A stretch of 64,000 bases of DNA from assembly GCF_040115645.1 (NCBI RefSeq), contig NC_089545.1, positions 3,224,001 through 3,288,000 on the forward strand. The letters run 5' to 3'. The notes under the pieces are model-generated. The model made no database searches. It was not told the origin of the DNA and was given only the letters and a program-made list of their open reading frames with translations. Shown one piece after another: positions 11,228 to 24,600 of this stretch. The DNA comes from Euwallacea fornicatus (Eukaryota; Arthropoda; Insecta; Coleoptera; Curculionidae). Each line of letters opens with the position of its first letter. Position 1 is the stretch's first letter. The position numbers and the translations under genes are program-made.

Positions 11228-12638
11228 CAATACATAAAATGGCTATAATTTTTTGAGAATACAGGGTAGCTCAAATAAAAGGGTGCTCATTTGTAGTTGG
11301 AACGCCCTGTATATTAAATATCGTCGGTTATTCTCGCGTGTTATTTAAATATTTTCAAAGTTGGTCTAACCTGGAGAAATTCGGTAGTTTCATTAAATTC
11401 TAAATCTGTAGCATGAAATAAATACAGCAACGAAAATATATTGCATCACATTGCCTCAAGTGACATTTACTTGTGGAATTTTTGGAGGTTGAAAGTCAAA
11501 GTATGTTATGTTCTACAAATGTTTAGGCGTATTCAATCAAAACCAATTAGCATATTTTCCTCGAAAATAAATTGTTCGCCGTAATTATAATGTTAAAACA
11601 CTGGCGTAGCCAAAAAACTGGCATCATTGATAATTTTTTTCATAATCAGCGAAAATAATTCCACGTACTAGAATAATAATAATATATAGAATTAAGAAAG
11701 CACTTATTCGAATTTTTTTGAAGACTCGTTATAATTTTCATTATTTTTAATATGTAGTTCAAGTCATCCTACATGAGCACTAATTATATATTTGTTACCC
11801 TTGGGTTAGTAAGAAATAGAGATTCCTTTACATTGCCGTAATGCAGGAGAAAAAGGTTTGTAAGATTTCGTTTCGCTTATCTTGATATGAGAAGCGGTAA
11901 GATGATAATAAGATAATTTGAAGCATTGAGATATGTCCGTTTTTGCATGTAAATACTGAAATATTTGTTACATAAATAGTAAATGCACGTGGCATTAGTA
12001 GGTTCCGATAAATACTAAAGTGCGCTGAAAGGCCAAATATACACGCAACTTGTGTTCACCATATTTTCAATAAACAATTTACATAGAATTTGTTTTAGGT
12101 TAAAACAGACAATATTTCTTGCAAATGTGGCGAATGAACATTTTACTTACATTTATAATTTTAGCGCAGCCAGGTATTGATCGAAAAGTGTATTTTAAAT
12201 AAAAATTTACTTTTTTCCTGAAGGTTCCACGTTCTCCCGATGATTTGTTTCTATTAGAACCCATCTGGTGAGAATCTTATACTCCTGAGATCCTGAGATG
12301 CTATTTTATCAGAGAATTTGGTCCCCATCCGTATTATAAGTACGAATAGGTTTAGAGAAGAAATAGTACAATGTACAACACGATGTTAGACGTGAAATAG
12401 ATCGGTTTTTCATACCAGTCAAATAGAAATTCCGTCCCATGTTATGTGCCTAATATATCAATTGAGTCAAGAATATCCATTGTTGAACATTATCTGAGCC
12501 AAATGTTCCGCCACTGAACTACTATTCAAATGAGCCTCCTCCCTCTCCAGGTAGAGGTAAGTCGTGTTTTTCAAACAACAACTTACCTAATTACCTAATG
12601 TCAGTCGCTTTAATTTTAAATTAACTTCGACAAACGAA
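11228..12638. other. intergenic, no gene seen
   Basis: AT-rich DNA with a pair of ACAGGGT/CCCTGTAT words at 11274 and 11303 that look like the ends of a very short decayed element. Nothing coding is supported. Confidence 0.5.
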
Positions 12639-15600
12639 ATGAACCGGTGCGAAAGAACGAATACTGGCTTAAACGAAACTATTAGAGCATTTTTAGAGAG
12701 ACATCACCTCCTGGATGGAAACCCACCAGGGTGGGAAATAAGACAATCAGAGACAGGCGGTTTCGGAGTGTTTGTAACCAGAAATTTCGATGTGGGTGAA
12801 GTGGTATTTAAAGATTTTCCGGTAATAATTGGCCCGAGGTGCATTCTGAATTGCCCTAAAATATGCGTCTGTTGCTTCAGGTAATCAACACACATTAAGT
12901 AAAACTAAAAATTTCAAAAGGGTCTTTTAATTTTAAAAAAATGGAAATATAGTGGGGATTTGAAATGAAAGAAATTAGAATTTGAATTTACTTCGCACTA
13001 TATGCATATGACTTCTTCAAGTTTTTTTTTAATGAACGCTCTATTTTATAACGACAATGTCTTCTAAAAACAAGGATAAAAAATTCTGCAAATTTCTCAG
13101 GTGAAAGTAGCCCGGCATAACTTAATTTTCTTAAATGCAACAATTTCGGGATCGCGGGGTAGTTATTCTTGTGTTAACGGTGTGAAAGAGTTTTACGTCA
13201 CAAGTGAAAAGAATATTTTTTTATAATAAAGGCGATTAAATTTCGTGATATTACATTATTTCATGACATTAATTATTTCATTACACTAATTATTTCATAT
13301 CATTTCATTGCTGAAATCTAGAGGTTTTTATTACAAATTTTATTGGAGTTTTTTTAAGACATTTTCTGAGACCAATATCTCAGCAACTGAAGATCAACTA
13401 GTTTTGAGATCCTCTAGACCCACGTACCCAGTATCCACCGCGTTATGAATTCCGTATTTTTGATTGGATATCTGCTCTTTAACTTATATCGCTTATTTCG
13501 GGGAATGTTGTATAGTGCGGAAACAAAACGAGGGTTTATGCACGAAAATCAAGTTCAATTGCCCTATTTTTATTGTACCTGTGGAATTTCTGGTAGCTTT
13601 GGCACCTACATGTTTTTTCAAGACACTCTGTAACTAACGATACATATTTCAGCAAAGAAAACTTGCGCCTCTGTACCAGCGGCTGCGGACTAGAGGTCTG
13701 TAGCCAAGTATGCCAGGACTCCTCTAGCCACCATAGAGAGTGCAAAACCGTTCGGCAATATTTGGAACACAACGAGAATTTTATGGAACAATTCAATCGA
13801 GAATTGTTTGAAAATTTGACACCAATTAGAAGTCTTTTTTTAGACGAGATCGACAAAAAAGTAGTCTCCTGCTTAATAGCTCATGACAGAGATGATCACG
13901 GCCGTGAAATCGATACTCTGAAAGAAAAATTGGGATTCAAATTTAAGGAATTGGACGAACAATTCTTGAAGTTTGTGTGTTGTGTATTGGACGCGAACGC
14001 ATTTGAGGTGGCTTTGGGGAACGAAAGAAGTCAGAGTAGCGTCAGAGGTATCGTTCGTTTGATATATCAATTCGCAGAAGTAAATTTTACATCCTTGCAA
14101 GGTCTCTACCCTTTGTCCAGCCTGGCAAATCACTCTTGCGTGCCAAACATCAGTCACGTTTTCAACTCCAGGCACGAAATGGTGGTGAAAGCCGCAGTTT
14201 TCATACCCAAACATTCTGAGTTGTTCCATTGCTACACAAGACTGATTTGGGGCTCGACCATTCGTCTCTTTCACTTGTATAAGACCAAACACTTCGTATG
14301 CAAATGCCTCAGATGCAAAGATCCAACTGAGTTTGGCACTTTCATGAATTCAATTATGTGCAAATCATGCGGGGGACCAGTCTGTCTGGTGGATCCATAT
14401 AAGGCTTATGCCAATTGGCAGTGCCAGTACTGCAAAAATGTTATTACAGGCCAGGAAATTGGGCCAATTACTACATTACTAGGTCAGTTGATGAGAATGT
14501 GGCTACTCTTTTGCAGGTTAATTGGATTTCTGCAGGCTCTATTCTGAAGGGGGTGGAATCCAGTGACTTTCCTTTTATGTATAATTTGTTAAATGGGAAG
14601 CTGAAATCGGTTGTTCCGCAGTATAACCAGGTTGCAGTGGAATTGAAGTGGAAAATCGTATGGGTTTTAGGTCATAAGCCTGGATATACTTGGAGTGGTA
14701 ACTATTTGATACAGGGAAATGCGTGATGGAAGATTTAACGATTTTTTTTTTAAGAACTAACTCTAGACCAATTGAAAATCAAAGAAGATATCTGCATCGA
14801 TTTGCTAAACCTTTTAGAAAAACTTCAATGCGGTCAGTGTAAAATGAGAGGTCTTTTACTCTATGAAATGTTCTGCTGTAAACGGGAAGGTATAAATAGA
14901 TTAAATGGAACCAAACACATTGTGGTGAGTCATCCTAGAGAAATTCTTCTCTTTTAGAATGAACACATATTTTTAGAAAGCGGTTTGAATCTACAGGTGC
15001 TAGACTAAATTAAACTCATTTTCTCATTTCTGTTTTGTCTCTTTTCGATGTATACATGTACTGATCTGCATTCTAAATGTATTTTCGTGTAATTACCTTC
15101 AATTTTCTTATAGAGGGCGTCGTATACCATCTGGAGATATTTCAGAGGGCGTTAGTACCCCGCAAAAATGCTAAAACATCTAAGGTCAAAATGTTAAAAT
15201 GTCCATGGTCAAAAATGCACCATTTTCGATATGTAGGGTAACAAACTTTCATATTTTTTAAAGGACCTTTCAATAGTGTTGATTCATTTTGCATTTCTTT
15301 AGATTTAATTTTATATTTAAAAAATTCGTTAAATTTTACGAATTGCCTCAAATAGTTGATAACAGAGCTGGATGATTAATTTTTCCCTAACTTATTTTAT
15401 ATGTTGTTGTACAAGATGAGTGGTAAGATTCCGCATTTTATATCATACTTACTGAAGCCAGCTTTTGCGAATCTCCGGTTGGTATTTTGATATTATTATA
15501 TGTACCAAGAAGGAAAATATAATGGCTTTACAAGGTATCCGAAATAAGAAGGATTTTCAAGTATTAACGTAAGTTTTTTTGCTGTGAATTAGTAATACAT

Positions 15601-16516
15601 CGGTATACATACATGGTACACGCATCTAGGGCTAGAATACAAAGAAGTTAGCAATAGATGATTGTGCAGGTGGCTTTATGAACCTTGCATCTCATATACA
15701 GAGTGCCAGAAAAGTCTGGAATACTATTATTTTTCCAGGAACACTTTCTGATTTATTTTCATGAAATTTTGGGATCTATCATAAGTATATGTATATATCG
15801 AATCCGATGAAGAAACAACTGTTCGAATTTTTATACAGAGATGAATTTTAATACAAGGGAAAGCCACTAACGTAGTTAACTTTTTTTTTTTAATGGAACC
15901 CCTTGCATATTATTGCATTTTTGAATTCGTCAAGGAATTGGATGGTCGATGGAAAAGGGAACTAATTCTCCTTGTTCATTAAAGATTATGCATTTTTTTG
16001 GTTCATATTGATTGGCACAATGATTCCAATTAAATAGTAAGTATTTTTACATCACCTGGGTAATTGTGCCTGTATATACCGAAAGAGTGAGAACATACCT
16101 AATATTTAATGTAGAACAGATGGTGAACGAAATTGCTACTAGTGTCTGAATGATTTCAGACCGTTTTCGAAAATTTCCTGAGGCGAGAACAAGAATATTT
16201 TTTTATACATATTCTTAGATCTGCCTTTTATCATTGTGTCAATTTTTTTGCCTGTTTTCATTGTGAGTCCAGACAAACCAGAGATGCTTATTGACTGTCA
16301 AGCTTAATTGTGATATTTTCACTAATATTATGTGAAAAAAAATTAGTAGATATAAATGTAGCTGTAAGTAATCTCATTTAGGACCCCCATAAACTTTCTG
16401 CCCTGCTTCATGAAGCAATCAGAATTCTTGAACACGATGTGACAGCGCCGCAAGAGATTAAAGATTATTTGTCTTCAACTAGTGGAAGGAACCTTCGCCT
16501 TCGGGATTGTGATTGA
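12639..16516 (+). CDS. SmydA-like SET and MYND domain protein with one frame break (exons 12639..12880, 13653..about 14516, then 14517..14697, 14767..14924, 16382..16516)
   Basis: The N-terminal SET half reads ETGGFGVFVTRNFDVGEVVF and the MYND zinc finger follows at residues about 76-113 (CVCC, then CTSGCGLEVCSQVC and HHREC). The catalytic-side SET motif NHSCVPN is at 240-246, and a post-SET cysteine cluster CKCLRCKDPTEFGT begins at 297. A helical C-terminal part follows, and the last exon, DPHKLSALLHEAIRILEHDV onward, ends at 16516. This order is that of arthropod SmydA proteins, putative lysine methyltransferases acting in nucleus or cytosol. Phases agree at every junction except one: exon 2 reads ITGQEIGPITTLLG in one frame, while SVDENVATLLQVNWISAG continues one frame off at about 14483. 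Either there is a one-base indel or sequencing error, or a 77-nt intron (14440..14516) with a weak GTTATT donor removes the shift. If the frame is truly broken, this is a recent pseudogene; everything else about it looks maintained. The catalytic-site tyrosine region reads FHCYTRLIWGS, so activity is uncertain. Confidence 0.8.
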
Positions 16517-18623
16517 GTAGACGAAAAAATTACACGACTTAATGACTTGAGCCGCAAGGCTCCAAATTACAGTGTATTTAAATTAAAACGATCCACTCTA
16601 TATTAATCTTGGCAGAAATTGATTTTTTTCTTTTGACATATGACAAGTTCAAATGAGTCACTGTCATCTTGTCCCCACCACTATTAGTGTCAAAAATTTG
16701 AATGAGCGATCGAGTTTGATCATGTTCGGAAGGTTTTTTCGGTCTGGGTTTGAGAATGTATTTTTTAAAATGTATGTGTTTAAGTATTGTTTTCTTCAGA
16801 GCTTTCGGGAAAAAACTATGTATATATACGCCAAAAAAAATGTATTTAATAAATGTTTGATAATATTTCTATTAGCGACTTACAAAGAGCAGGCTAAAAA
16901 TCGTAACGGTTTTCCCCAATTTTACCGTATTTAATACGGTTGATTCTGACAAACCTATGCTCGTGCGTTATGCACTTTTTATTTCATATTTTCTTGATAA
17001 CACACTGTCCAAATGTATAAGAAAAAATACTTGTCCTAGTAGCCAACCAAAGTAATTAACAAAACAGGTGCTTCTCTACTTTTTCCCCTTCCAATCTAAA
17101 ATATTTTCTATTAATGGTGCCGAAGGAAGAAGGTGAGAGTGATACATTTAATTTTTATGTCAAAAGATGCCTCCCTTAAAATGGAATTAGTGACTGATTT
17201 TAATTGGAGCACCCTGTAAATTGATTTTGTAAATTAACATTCTGTAGGTAGAAAAATTAAAAATTTACAAAAGGGACATTTGTGTTTTTAATGGACTTGT
17301 GCGTGTTCAATTGATTGGGCCAATTTACCGGTTATATTATTGGAAAAGAATTTTATCGAATTTGATTGGTTAAACCTTCAGCGATACGTCGGGAGAACAT
17401 CCATTATTGCTAACCCATTTTGCGCCAGCTTAAATGTAAAATTCCTGTAATTTTAGTTATTCATCAAGTTATCTTGAAAACAGTATATGAGACAGAAAAG
17501 TATGAGTTTATATATATTTTTATTATTTTTTGAAGTTTAAACTAGTTCCAATATAGCTTATATCACTATGTCATTGTGACAGACGATAGTCACTTGGAAT
17601 GAAGAAGAATTGTTATAAATCTCACAAATTCAGTGGTATTATGCAAGGTAATCATCCAGGTACTGCATCAATCAAATGGAAAATCATAAATGGGAAAAAA
17701 TTTGAAAATTCTGCACGATATGAAAATCAGCAAATGACAAAAATGGCTGGCATCCGCTTCCGGTATAAATGGAAGTACCGACAAAAGATGGAGGTATAAT
17801 TCAGCCATAATCGGAAGTGCTGCCATCTTCAAAATAAATTATGCGTCTTGTGCTCTGTTGACATTCATACCGTGAGCAATTTTCAGATTTTTTCTAATAG
17901 TTTTTCCATGATCAGTCGAAATAGTTCGCAGAGAATCCTCTATTCTCGGTGCAAGGCAATTTTTATGTAAAATCCTTCAAAATTCACAATTCAGATATGT
18001 TTCCGAATACACATTCTTATTTACATATGTAGGTACAGAGAGCTCAAAAGTGTTGGAAATAATTTAAAACAATTAAGGCATATACCCAATAAAAAAAAAT
18101 TCTTGGGGCTGTGAATGGGTATGTCATGGATCTTTATTTTTAGTTTTGCATTTTTTACACATATTTTTATGTTTTGCAGCGTGTCCTTAATAACAATTTT
18201 TAAATAAAAACAACTATTTTTTATTTTATTTGTTAATGCCATGTGGCACTGTTGTTATCCTCAAAACGGTCACCAAGATGGCTAAATCCGAAACAAGCTT
18301 TCGTTTTTTGGTGCTTTTCCAAAATTTCAAAGCTGTTACGTCTCATCAAAAACACTGATTTTTTTCGGGTCTACAAGAACAATTTTGTAACTTAGACCCT
18401 TCAGTCTTATACCAAAAAGCCCTATAATTCGATTTTTCATTCAATTTCAATAAAGAAATGGAAAGAAAATCGTTCTTTCTAGTAAAATGCGCAACTAAAA
18501 ACAAAAATCGACTTTACTGAGTACACCTGAATGAATTTCATTAAATGGTTTGAGCTCAGTGTATGTTAATTTGAAAAACAGCCAATACGAGCTTCTCTAC
18601 GTTTTAAGCGGGTCTATCAAATG
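16517..18623. other. intergenic, no gene seen
   Basis: AT-rich sequence between the convergent 3' ends of the SmydA-like gene and the transporter. It includes an ACCCTGTA repeat end near 17212; no exon is supported. Confidence 0.5.
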
Positions 18624-21600
18624 TTACATATCCCTCCCGTTATCGGCTTCGTTGGACTTCCTGAGTTGCCATCGTTGAATGATCGGTATCAGAAAGAGGA
18701 TCAGACCACTCAGCGCAATGGCACATCCTCCTAAGCAGAAACCCGGGTTGTACGATTTGGTTAGGTCGTAGAGGCTACCTGAAAGGATTATGAATTGTTC
18801 TAATTTGTGATAATTTATTTCAATGAAGTATGAGTTAAAATATTAGAGAAAAACATTTTACACCTCGCCACCGTCACTTCTACTATATTATTTAAAATAG
18901 GTATATTTTGTTTTCTTTCGTTAGTAGGAAAAACATATTTTACATACCTGCTATTGGTGGTCCTACAAGAGAGGCAATGCCTTGGAATAGCAGCAAAAGT
19001 CCAAAAGCATTAGTGAGTTTTTCTAGCCCTAGAAGGTCCACAAGAATCACCGAGGTAAGCCCAACATATGCCCCTATTGTGAACCCGAAAACAGCACTGT
19101 AGATTGAAAGTGAATAAAAGGCGAAACAGAAGGCACTGACAAACGTGGCTGAAAAATAAATTTCGATTTTGTCGATACCGGGTGTTCCGGAAACATTGAT
19201 GCAAGTGAGTCGAGCGTACTAGCGGATAGAGAAATAGAGAGATTTATCTAAATTATCGACTTGAAATTGCTTTTAATACGGTCTTTGGGCAGGACAATTT
19301 CAACCTTCGTTGTGATGAAACTGTTTTATCAGAATCGATAACTTTAATATTTTTGCCAGTTTTGATGTTATAAACTCTTCCACGTCGAAAAGATAATCTT
19401 TAGAAAAACTCGTCTTTCTAACTGTTTTTGAGATATTTTTAATTAAGTTTTTCGGTGCGCTGCGAAGGGCTTACGAATTCCATCTATTCACTAATGCTGA
19501 TATGAACACTGCAGTTTGTATTTATGCGTAAGTCAATTTTAAAATCGTAATGCCACTGAAAGGTACCTGGAACTTTATGCCAATAATAGAAACTAAATCA
19601 TTGGATTTTAAAATGATTTTACAACACGATAGATTAGAGTGGTTTATTTCGCTCTAAACCGGATAATGGCAGACCAAAAATTCTCACAGGGTCAAAAAGA
19701 GGAAATATTCCTCGGAATACTGAAGGCTCGAGAGATTGCCGCCGCGAAGACCAGACTTAAGTCCATTTGAATTCTTTTTTGTTTTTTTAGTAGTTCCTGG
19801 AAAATGCAAACAAGAAATTTTCGTCTAAAGCAAATTTAACTGAACTGCTCTATTTTTCACAATCTAACAGCAATACTCATTTGCATCATTGTTTCTGGAA
19901 TACCTTGTATACTTGATGGTCATAGTATATCTACTAACCTATGCCACAAATAGTGAGGCACCAATTGTACACCTGTAGTCGATTCACCCAAGGCTTATCC
20001 GACAAGTAACCTAACACAATCCTTCCAATGGTGTTTGCGGCACCGATGATGGAGATTAGTATTCCTGCTGTGTTAATATCCATGCCCAAACCCTTCGCTT
20101 TAGGCACTAAATACACATAGGGTATGTTAAACCCAATGCTGGTCAAAAAGTTGCTCATGGAGAATAAAACGAAAATGGGATCTTTGAAGAGACTGAAGTC
20201 CAGCATTTCATTTAATGTATCTTTGGTTTCAGGCGAACAGGGTATCAACCCGCATAATTTTCTGTTTTCCTCCTCATCGTCCTCATTATTGCACGCGTGG
20301 TGCTTCTTCCAGCTGTAACTTGAGTGCCTGCGATCTGCGAATCCGGACTCTCCAGGTTTGAGGTCCAGGCGAGACCTATAGGAAGGGATGTTCATCAAGC
20401 TACCCTGGTAGAAGATGTCTGGGCGGTTTAGAGGCCCGTGATGTCTGCTGTGGTGATGCCTACAACAAATATTAATATTGAATGAAATGAGATTTTTATA
20501 TAACGTTTCGACATGAACATACCATCCTCAATATTAACGGTCGCCTACAAAATATCGACGACGCAAAACACGTTAACTTAATTTTCATATGGAGCATTTA
20601 TTGAACATATTTATAATTAAATTACATCAACCTTCTAGAATTCACAAACTGCTGGAAATTCAGCGGCATGAAGTAATTTAAAGGCTACAAAGAGACAGTA
20701 CCGACCATAGCGCAAAATTCATCAAAATATTTTGCTTTGTAGAGTTGATTTTTCCTGTAAATATATACAGCAGGAATTTTTCGAAAAACCGTTTCCAAAT
20801 ACAAAAAAACAACTTTTTTTTAGAGTGAATCAATTCGAAGTATTGGTTACCATTTTCAGGTGTAATAATGAAAAGGAACGTTAATTAAATGTCTGAAAAG
20901 CATTTTCCGTGTTTGCATGCCTTCCGGCGTTACGCGTGCACCGGAAAACGCTATTTTCCGGGATCGTAACGAAATATATTATTCTAGTACTACCTCCGAT
21001 GCGACTATTTATCAGATTTCCCCTAAAATAGCCCGAAATTATTGTTTTCAGAAAAAATTAGGAGGGCCATTTTCATGAACAGAAGGGGTTCCCGGAAGTG
21101 TTCGGGTTTTTTGTGTACACAAGGAGTGATTTATCGTGCCGTTTGAATTCTTGAATTTCGTTTGGAATATTGCGGAGTTTATACGAAAATGAAACACTTC
21201 GTAAGTGCCTAATATGCACGAGTCTCGCTCATGCGCTGTACCGTCGATTATTTTGTTACTTGATTGAAACATGAAGTGTGTCCCAGGTTGGTATCGATCT
21301 TTGCATGGCCTAAGGACCTTATCATCCATAGATTCCCTTTACACATTTAATGGTTCGCCTTTATCTTACCTAGAGGGTTGATGCAAGGATTATAAGATCA
21401 GACTTTAAAAAATGTCTCCGTTGAAAATAAAGATTATTTGTTTTACGTAGAGCGATATTTTGAAAACCCCTAAAATACTTAAGGTAGTATGCCCTATATG
21501 TACATAAGTAGGTTTTGACAACCTGTAGGGGTGATGCTCGGACTGAGTGAGCATGGGCTGGCTTAAAGCTAATCTGGTCACATCGCTGGGCATCACCTTC

Positions 21601-24600
21601 CCAGCAATATTCCCATTTGTTTCGTGCTTATAAGTCTTGGGCAGGGTGAAATGTGCCACGCTATGCGGCCTCTGCATCTGGCTGTTTCCATTTAAGTGCA
21701 TCGGTGAATAGTGCATGAAATCGTTTTCCGAAATGTGTATGTCAACTTTGGCTTCGCAGGATTTCACCAAGAGCAGTTCTTTTTTGTCCAGGTGATTGCT
21801 TTCTAGAGGCCTGAAAAAGGCTCCAAATAAGATGCACTTCATTACTATTCCTGCTATGATCAGAATGCTGCCCCTCCATCCGTACTCCGTCAGCAGCTTC
21901 GAGATTATCGGGGCGAAAATGAACGTTCCAAGTCCAGATCCGCAAACTGCTATTCCGGTGGCCAAAGAACGTTTCTTTTCGAAGTACATTGTGACGCTCA
22001 CTATCGCAGGAAGATATATGAGGCCAAAGCCGAAACCCACCCCGATGCCGATAGTGGCACAAAGGGTGATGACGTTTGGGGCCCAAAAAGAGATTACCAT
22101 GCACACGGAGGCCAGAATTGCTCCGGCGATGGTCACGGGACGGCATCCCCATCGGTTCACTAAGGAACTCGATATTGGACCTGAAAATGCACAAGTTACA
22201 GGGTATACCTAGATACGAGGATAGTCCCGGCAGTACCCGACCTGACATATAGATGGCGATGTTTTTTTGTTAAAAACTCGCCTATGTTACAAAAACCTAA
22301 ATTTAAAAAGGTTATGTCTAAAGTTTCAGGGTGCTACATTGAGTTCTGTTTGCTTTGGAGCAGTATTTAGTGAACGTGTTTAGAGGTTTTGTGAACATGG
22401 AAAAAATTGGTGATCGATACGTGATTCAATACTTTGATTTGGAAGGTCTTAGTCCATCCAACATTAAAGCGGAGTTAAATTCTACTCTGGGGGAATCTGG
22501 CTCTTCCTTAGCAACAGTAAAATGTTGGGTGACAGAGTTTAATCGCAGACGTACCTACTATCAAGTCGGATTCAATAGTGGTCAACCCAATGATACTCCA
22601 GATTTAACCACTCCAGATATTGTCATTAAAATCCACAAAAATGTAGTGGAAGACCTTCGGCTAAAATTGTACGAAGTAGCGGACATGATATGCATTTCAA
22701 AATATACTGGATATGACATTGTGACCGAACAATTTGATATGAGAAAGCTGTGTGCAAGATAGGTTCCGTGATAATTTTTAATTGAATAAAAACAGCGCAG
22801 TGAGGATGTTTCAAGGGAAGGTTTTTTTACGTCGTTTAATAACCATGGGTTTAACGTGGGTCCATCATTTCACACCTGAGACGGAAAAAGTCAAATCAAT
22901 GGATTCAAAATGGAGAATTTGCTTCAAAGAAGATGAAAACCGTTTCACCTGCAGGAAAGGTGATAGCGTCAGTTTTGTGGGGTGCATCTGGGATAATTTT
23001 TATTCACTATCTCTCTAAAGATAAATGAGAAACAAAGGATATTACACAAATTTATTGCAACGTCTGAAGCATTTAGCGAAAAAGAAAATTTTGTTTCAAT
23101 AAGACAACGGAGCGGCCCACACTTTCGTCATAGCGATGGACAAAATCAAACAAGTTGGTTTCGAAATGTCCCTCATCCCTCTCCTACGCACCAGATTAAG
23201 CCCCATTAGATTATTTTCTATTTCCAAACTTGAAAAAGTGGGTGGGTGGAAAGAAACTTGCCAATAACGAAGAGGTGGAGTCCGAGGTTGATGACTATTT
23301 GGACACATTCGAAGCTTCTTACCTCTAACAGGGTACTGACGTTATAGAACATCGCTGGGAAAAGAATGTCAATCTCAAAGGAAACTGCGTTGAGAAATAA
23401 TTTAATATTTTCCAATTTTTTTTTTCTGAAAGTGTTAGGTCGGGAACATCTGGGACTACCCTCGTACATATTCTATAGGCAAAAATAATAATTATTAATA
23501 ACGAATATTGGGTGAAGATTAACGATATAAGTAGAATAAGACCACTTGTGTGTTCCATAGAAAATGAACTACAGTTTTTTGGATGAATATCCCTTTTCTA
23601 TCAGGATGGTCGCTATCATGAATAATACTACTGCACGAAGCTCATTAGAACCGCACCTTCTAATCTTATAGGGTGTTGCATGATATTACGTCATTATGCA
23701 AGGGAGTGAATCTATATAGGGAGTTAGAATTACGACCGAACGCCCCTTTTATTTGGGTCACCCCGCTGCTTATCTCATTTATTAGCCCTCTCGATGTATG
23801 ATTTTAAAGAAAAATTCTAGAAGCGTCTACGTCCAACAGAAAATTCAATTGTGTATTTAAGAATGGATAATGATGTTCTGAAAATTGGGAGTGTGTCTTT
23901 GGTGGGGCTAAAGCTCTCGGCCATAATGAGTAACTGTACTCATGGTTTGAGCAAAATCTCAAAAAAAATCGATGGGTTTTTGAGAAAAAATCTTGAATGT
24001 TTGAACGCCCGGTATCAAGGCAACGAAGCATTTGCGTATATAAATTTACATCGATTTTTTCAGTTAGAATCATGTATAGATTTAATAATGTGATTATGGC
24101 ATAGTGTTATGAAACACCCTGTATAGAATGGATATTGTTGTGTTCTAGACTTACTTAAAAAGTGGTGATTCGTCAGTAAAAATTTATATTAAACAAGAGC
24201 CTTTTGGTAATCCAGTAAATCTATGTAAGTCTACGTCTTCAATTTCATTATTTGTCTTGCTTTTTTCAAACATTTTTAGGAAATTAACTGACTTCTATGA
24301 CGTACTTACAATAAGAGTGATCGCCTGTTATCTTCCAATCTACAAGAAACCCAAGCAAAATATCAACTGTATTTTTGTACAGGGTCTTCCACCAAGAATG
24401 TATAAAGTTGCGCTTTTTCGGTCGCTTTTTGCGGTCTAAGCAAACTGGTAATATATAGACGAAATTTGACTGCATATTCTCGTGCCCGGTTTCCAAGTAA
24501 AATTTTATGGTTTGATTATTTCATGGGTAACATGGCTCATTTTAGATATACAGGGCGTGCTCCAAAAGTATTCCATTTGGACTTCGTGCCCTCGACTGAT

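Noticed and set aside
13445..13633. 62-codon plus-strand frame just before SmydA exon 2
   Set aside because: It sits in the intron, ends in a repeat-end-like CACTCTGTAA word, and does not fit between the SET and MYND parts of the protein.
14483..14516. 34-nt GT-AG interval as an intron in the SmydA-like gene
   Set aside because: Too short for a normal spliceosomal intron, and it brings a stop codon directly after the junction.
19640..19770. Possible Tc1 N-terminal fragment (GRPKILTGSKRG-like)
   Set aside because: Only about 20 codons resemble the family and no other motif is nearby, so it is too weak to list.
21048..21329. 93-codon minus-strand open frame inside the transporter intron
   Set aside because: No family resemblance, no splice sites that join it to neighbouring exons in phase, and the flanking exons already join correctly without it.
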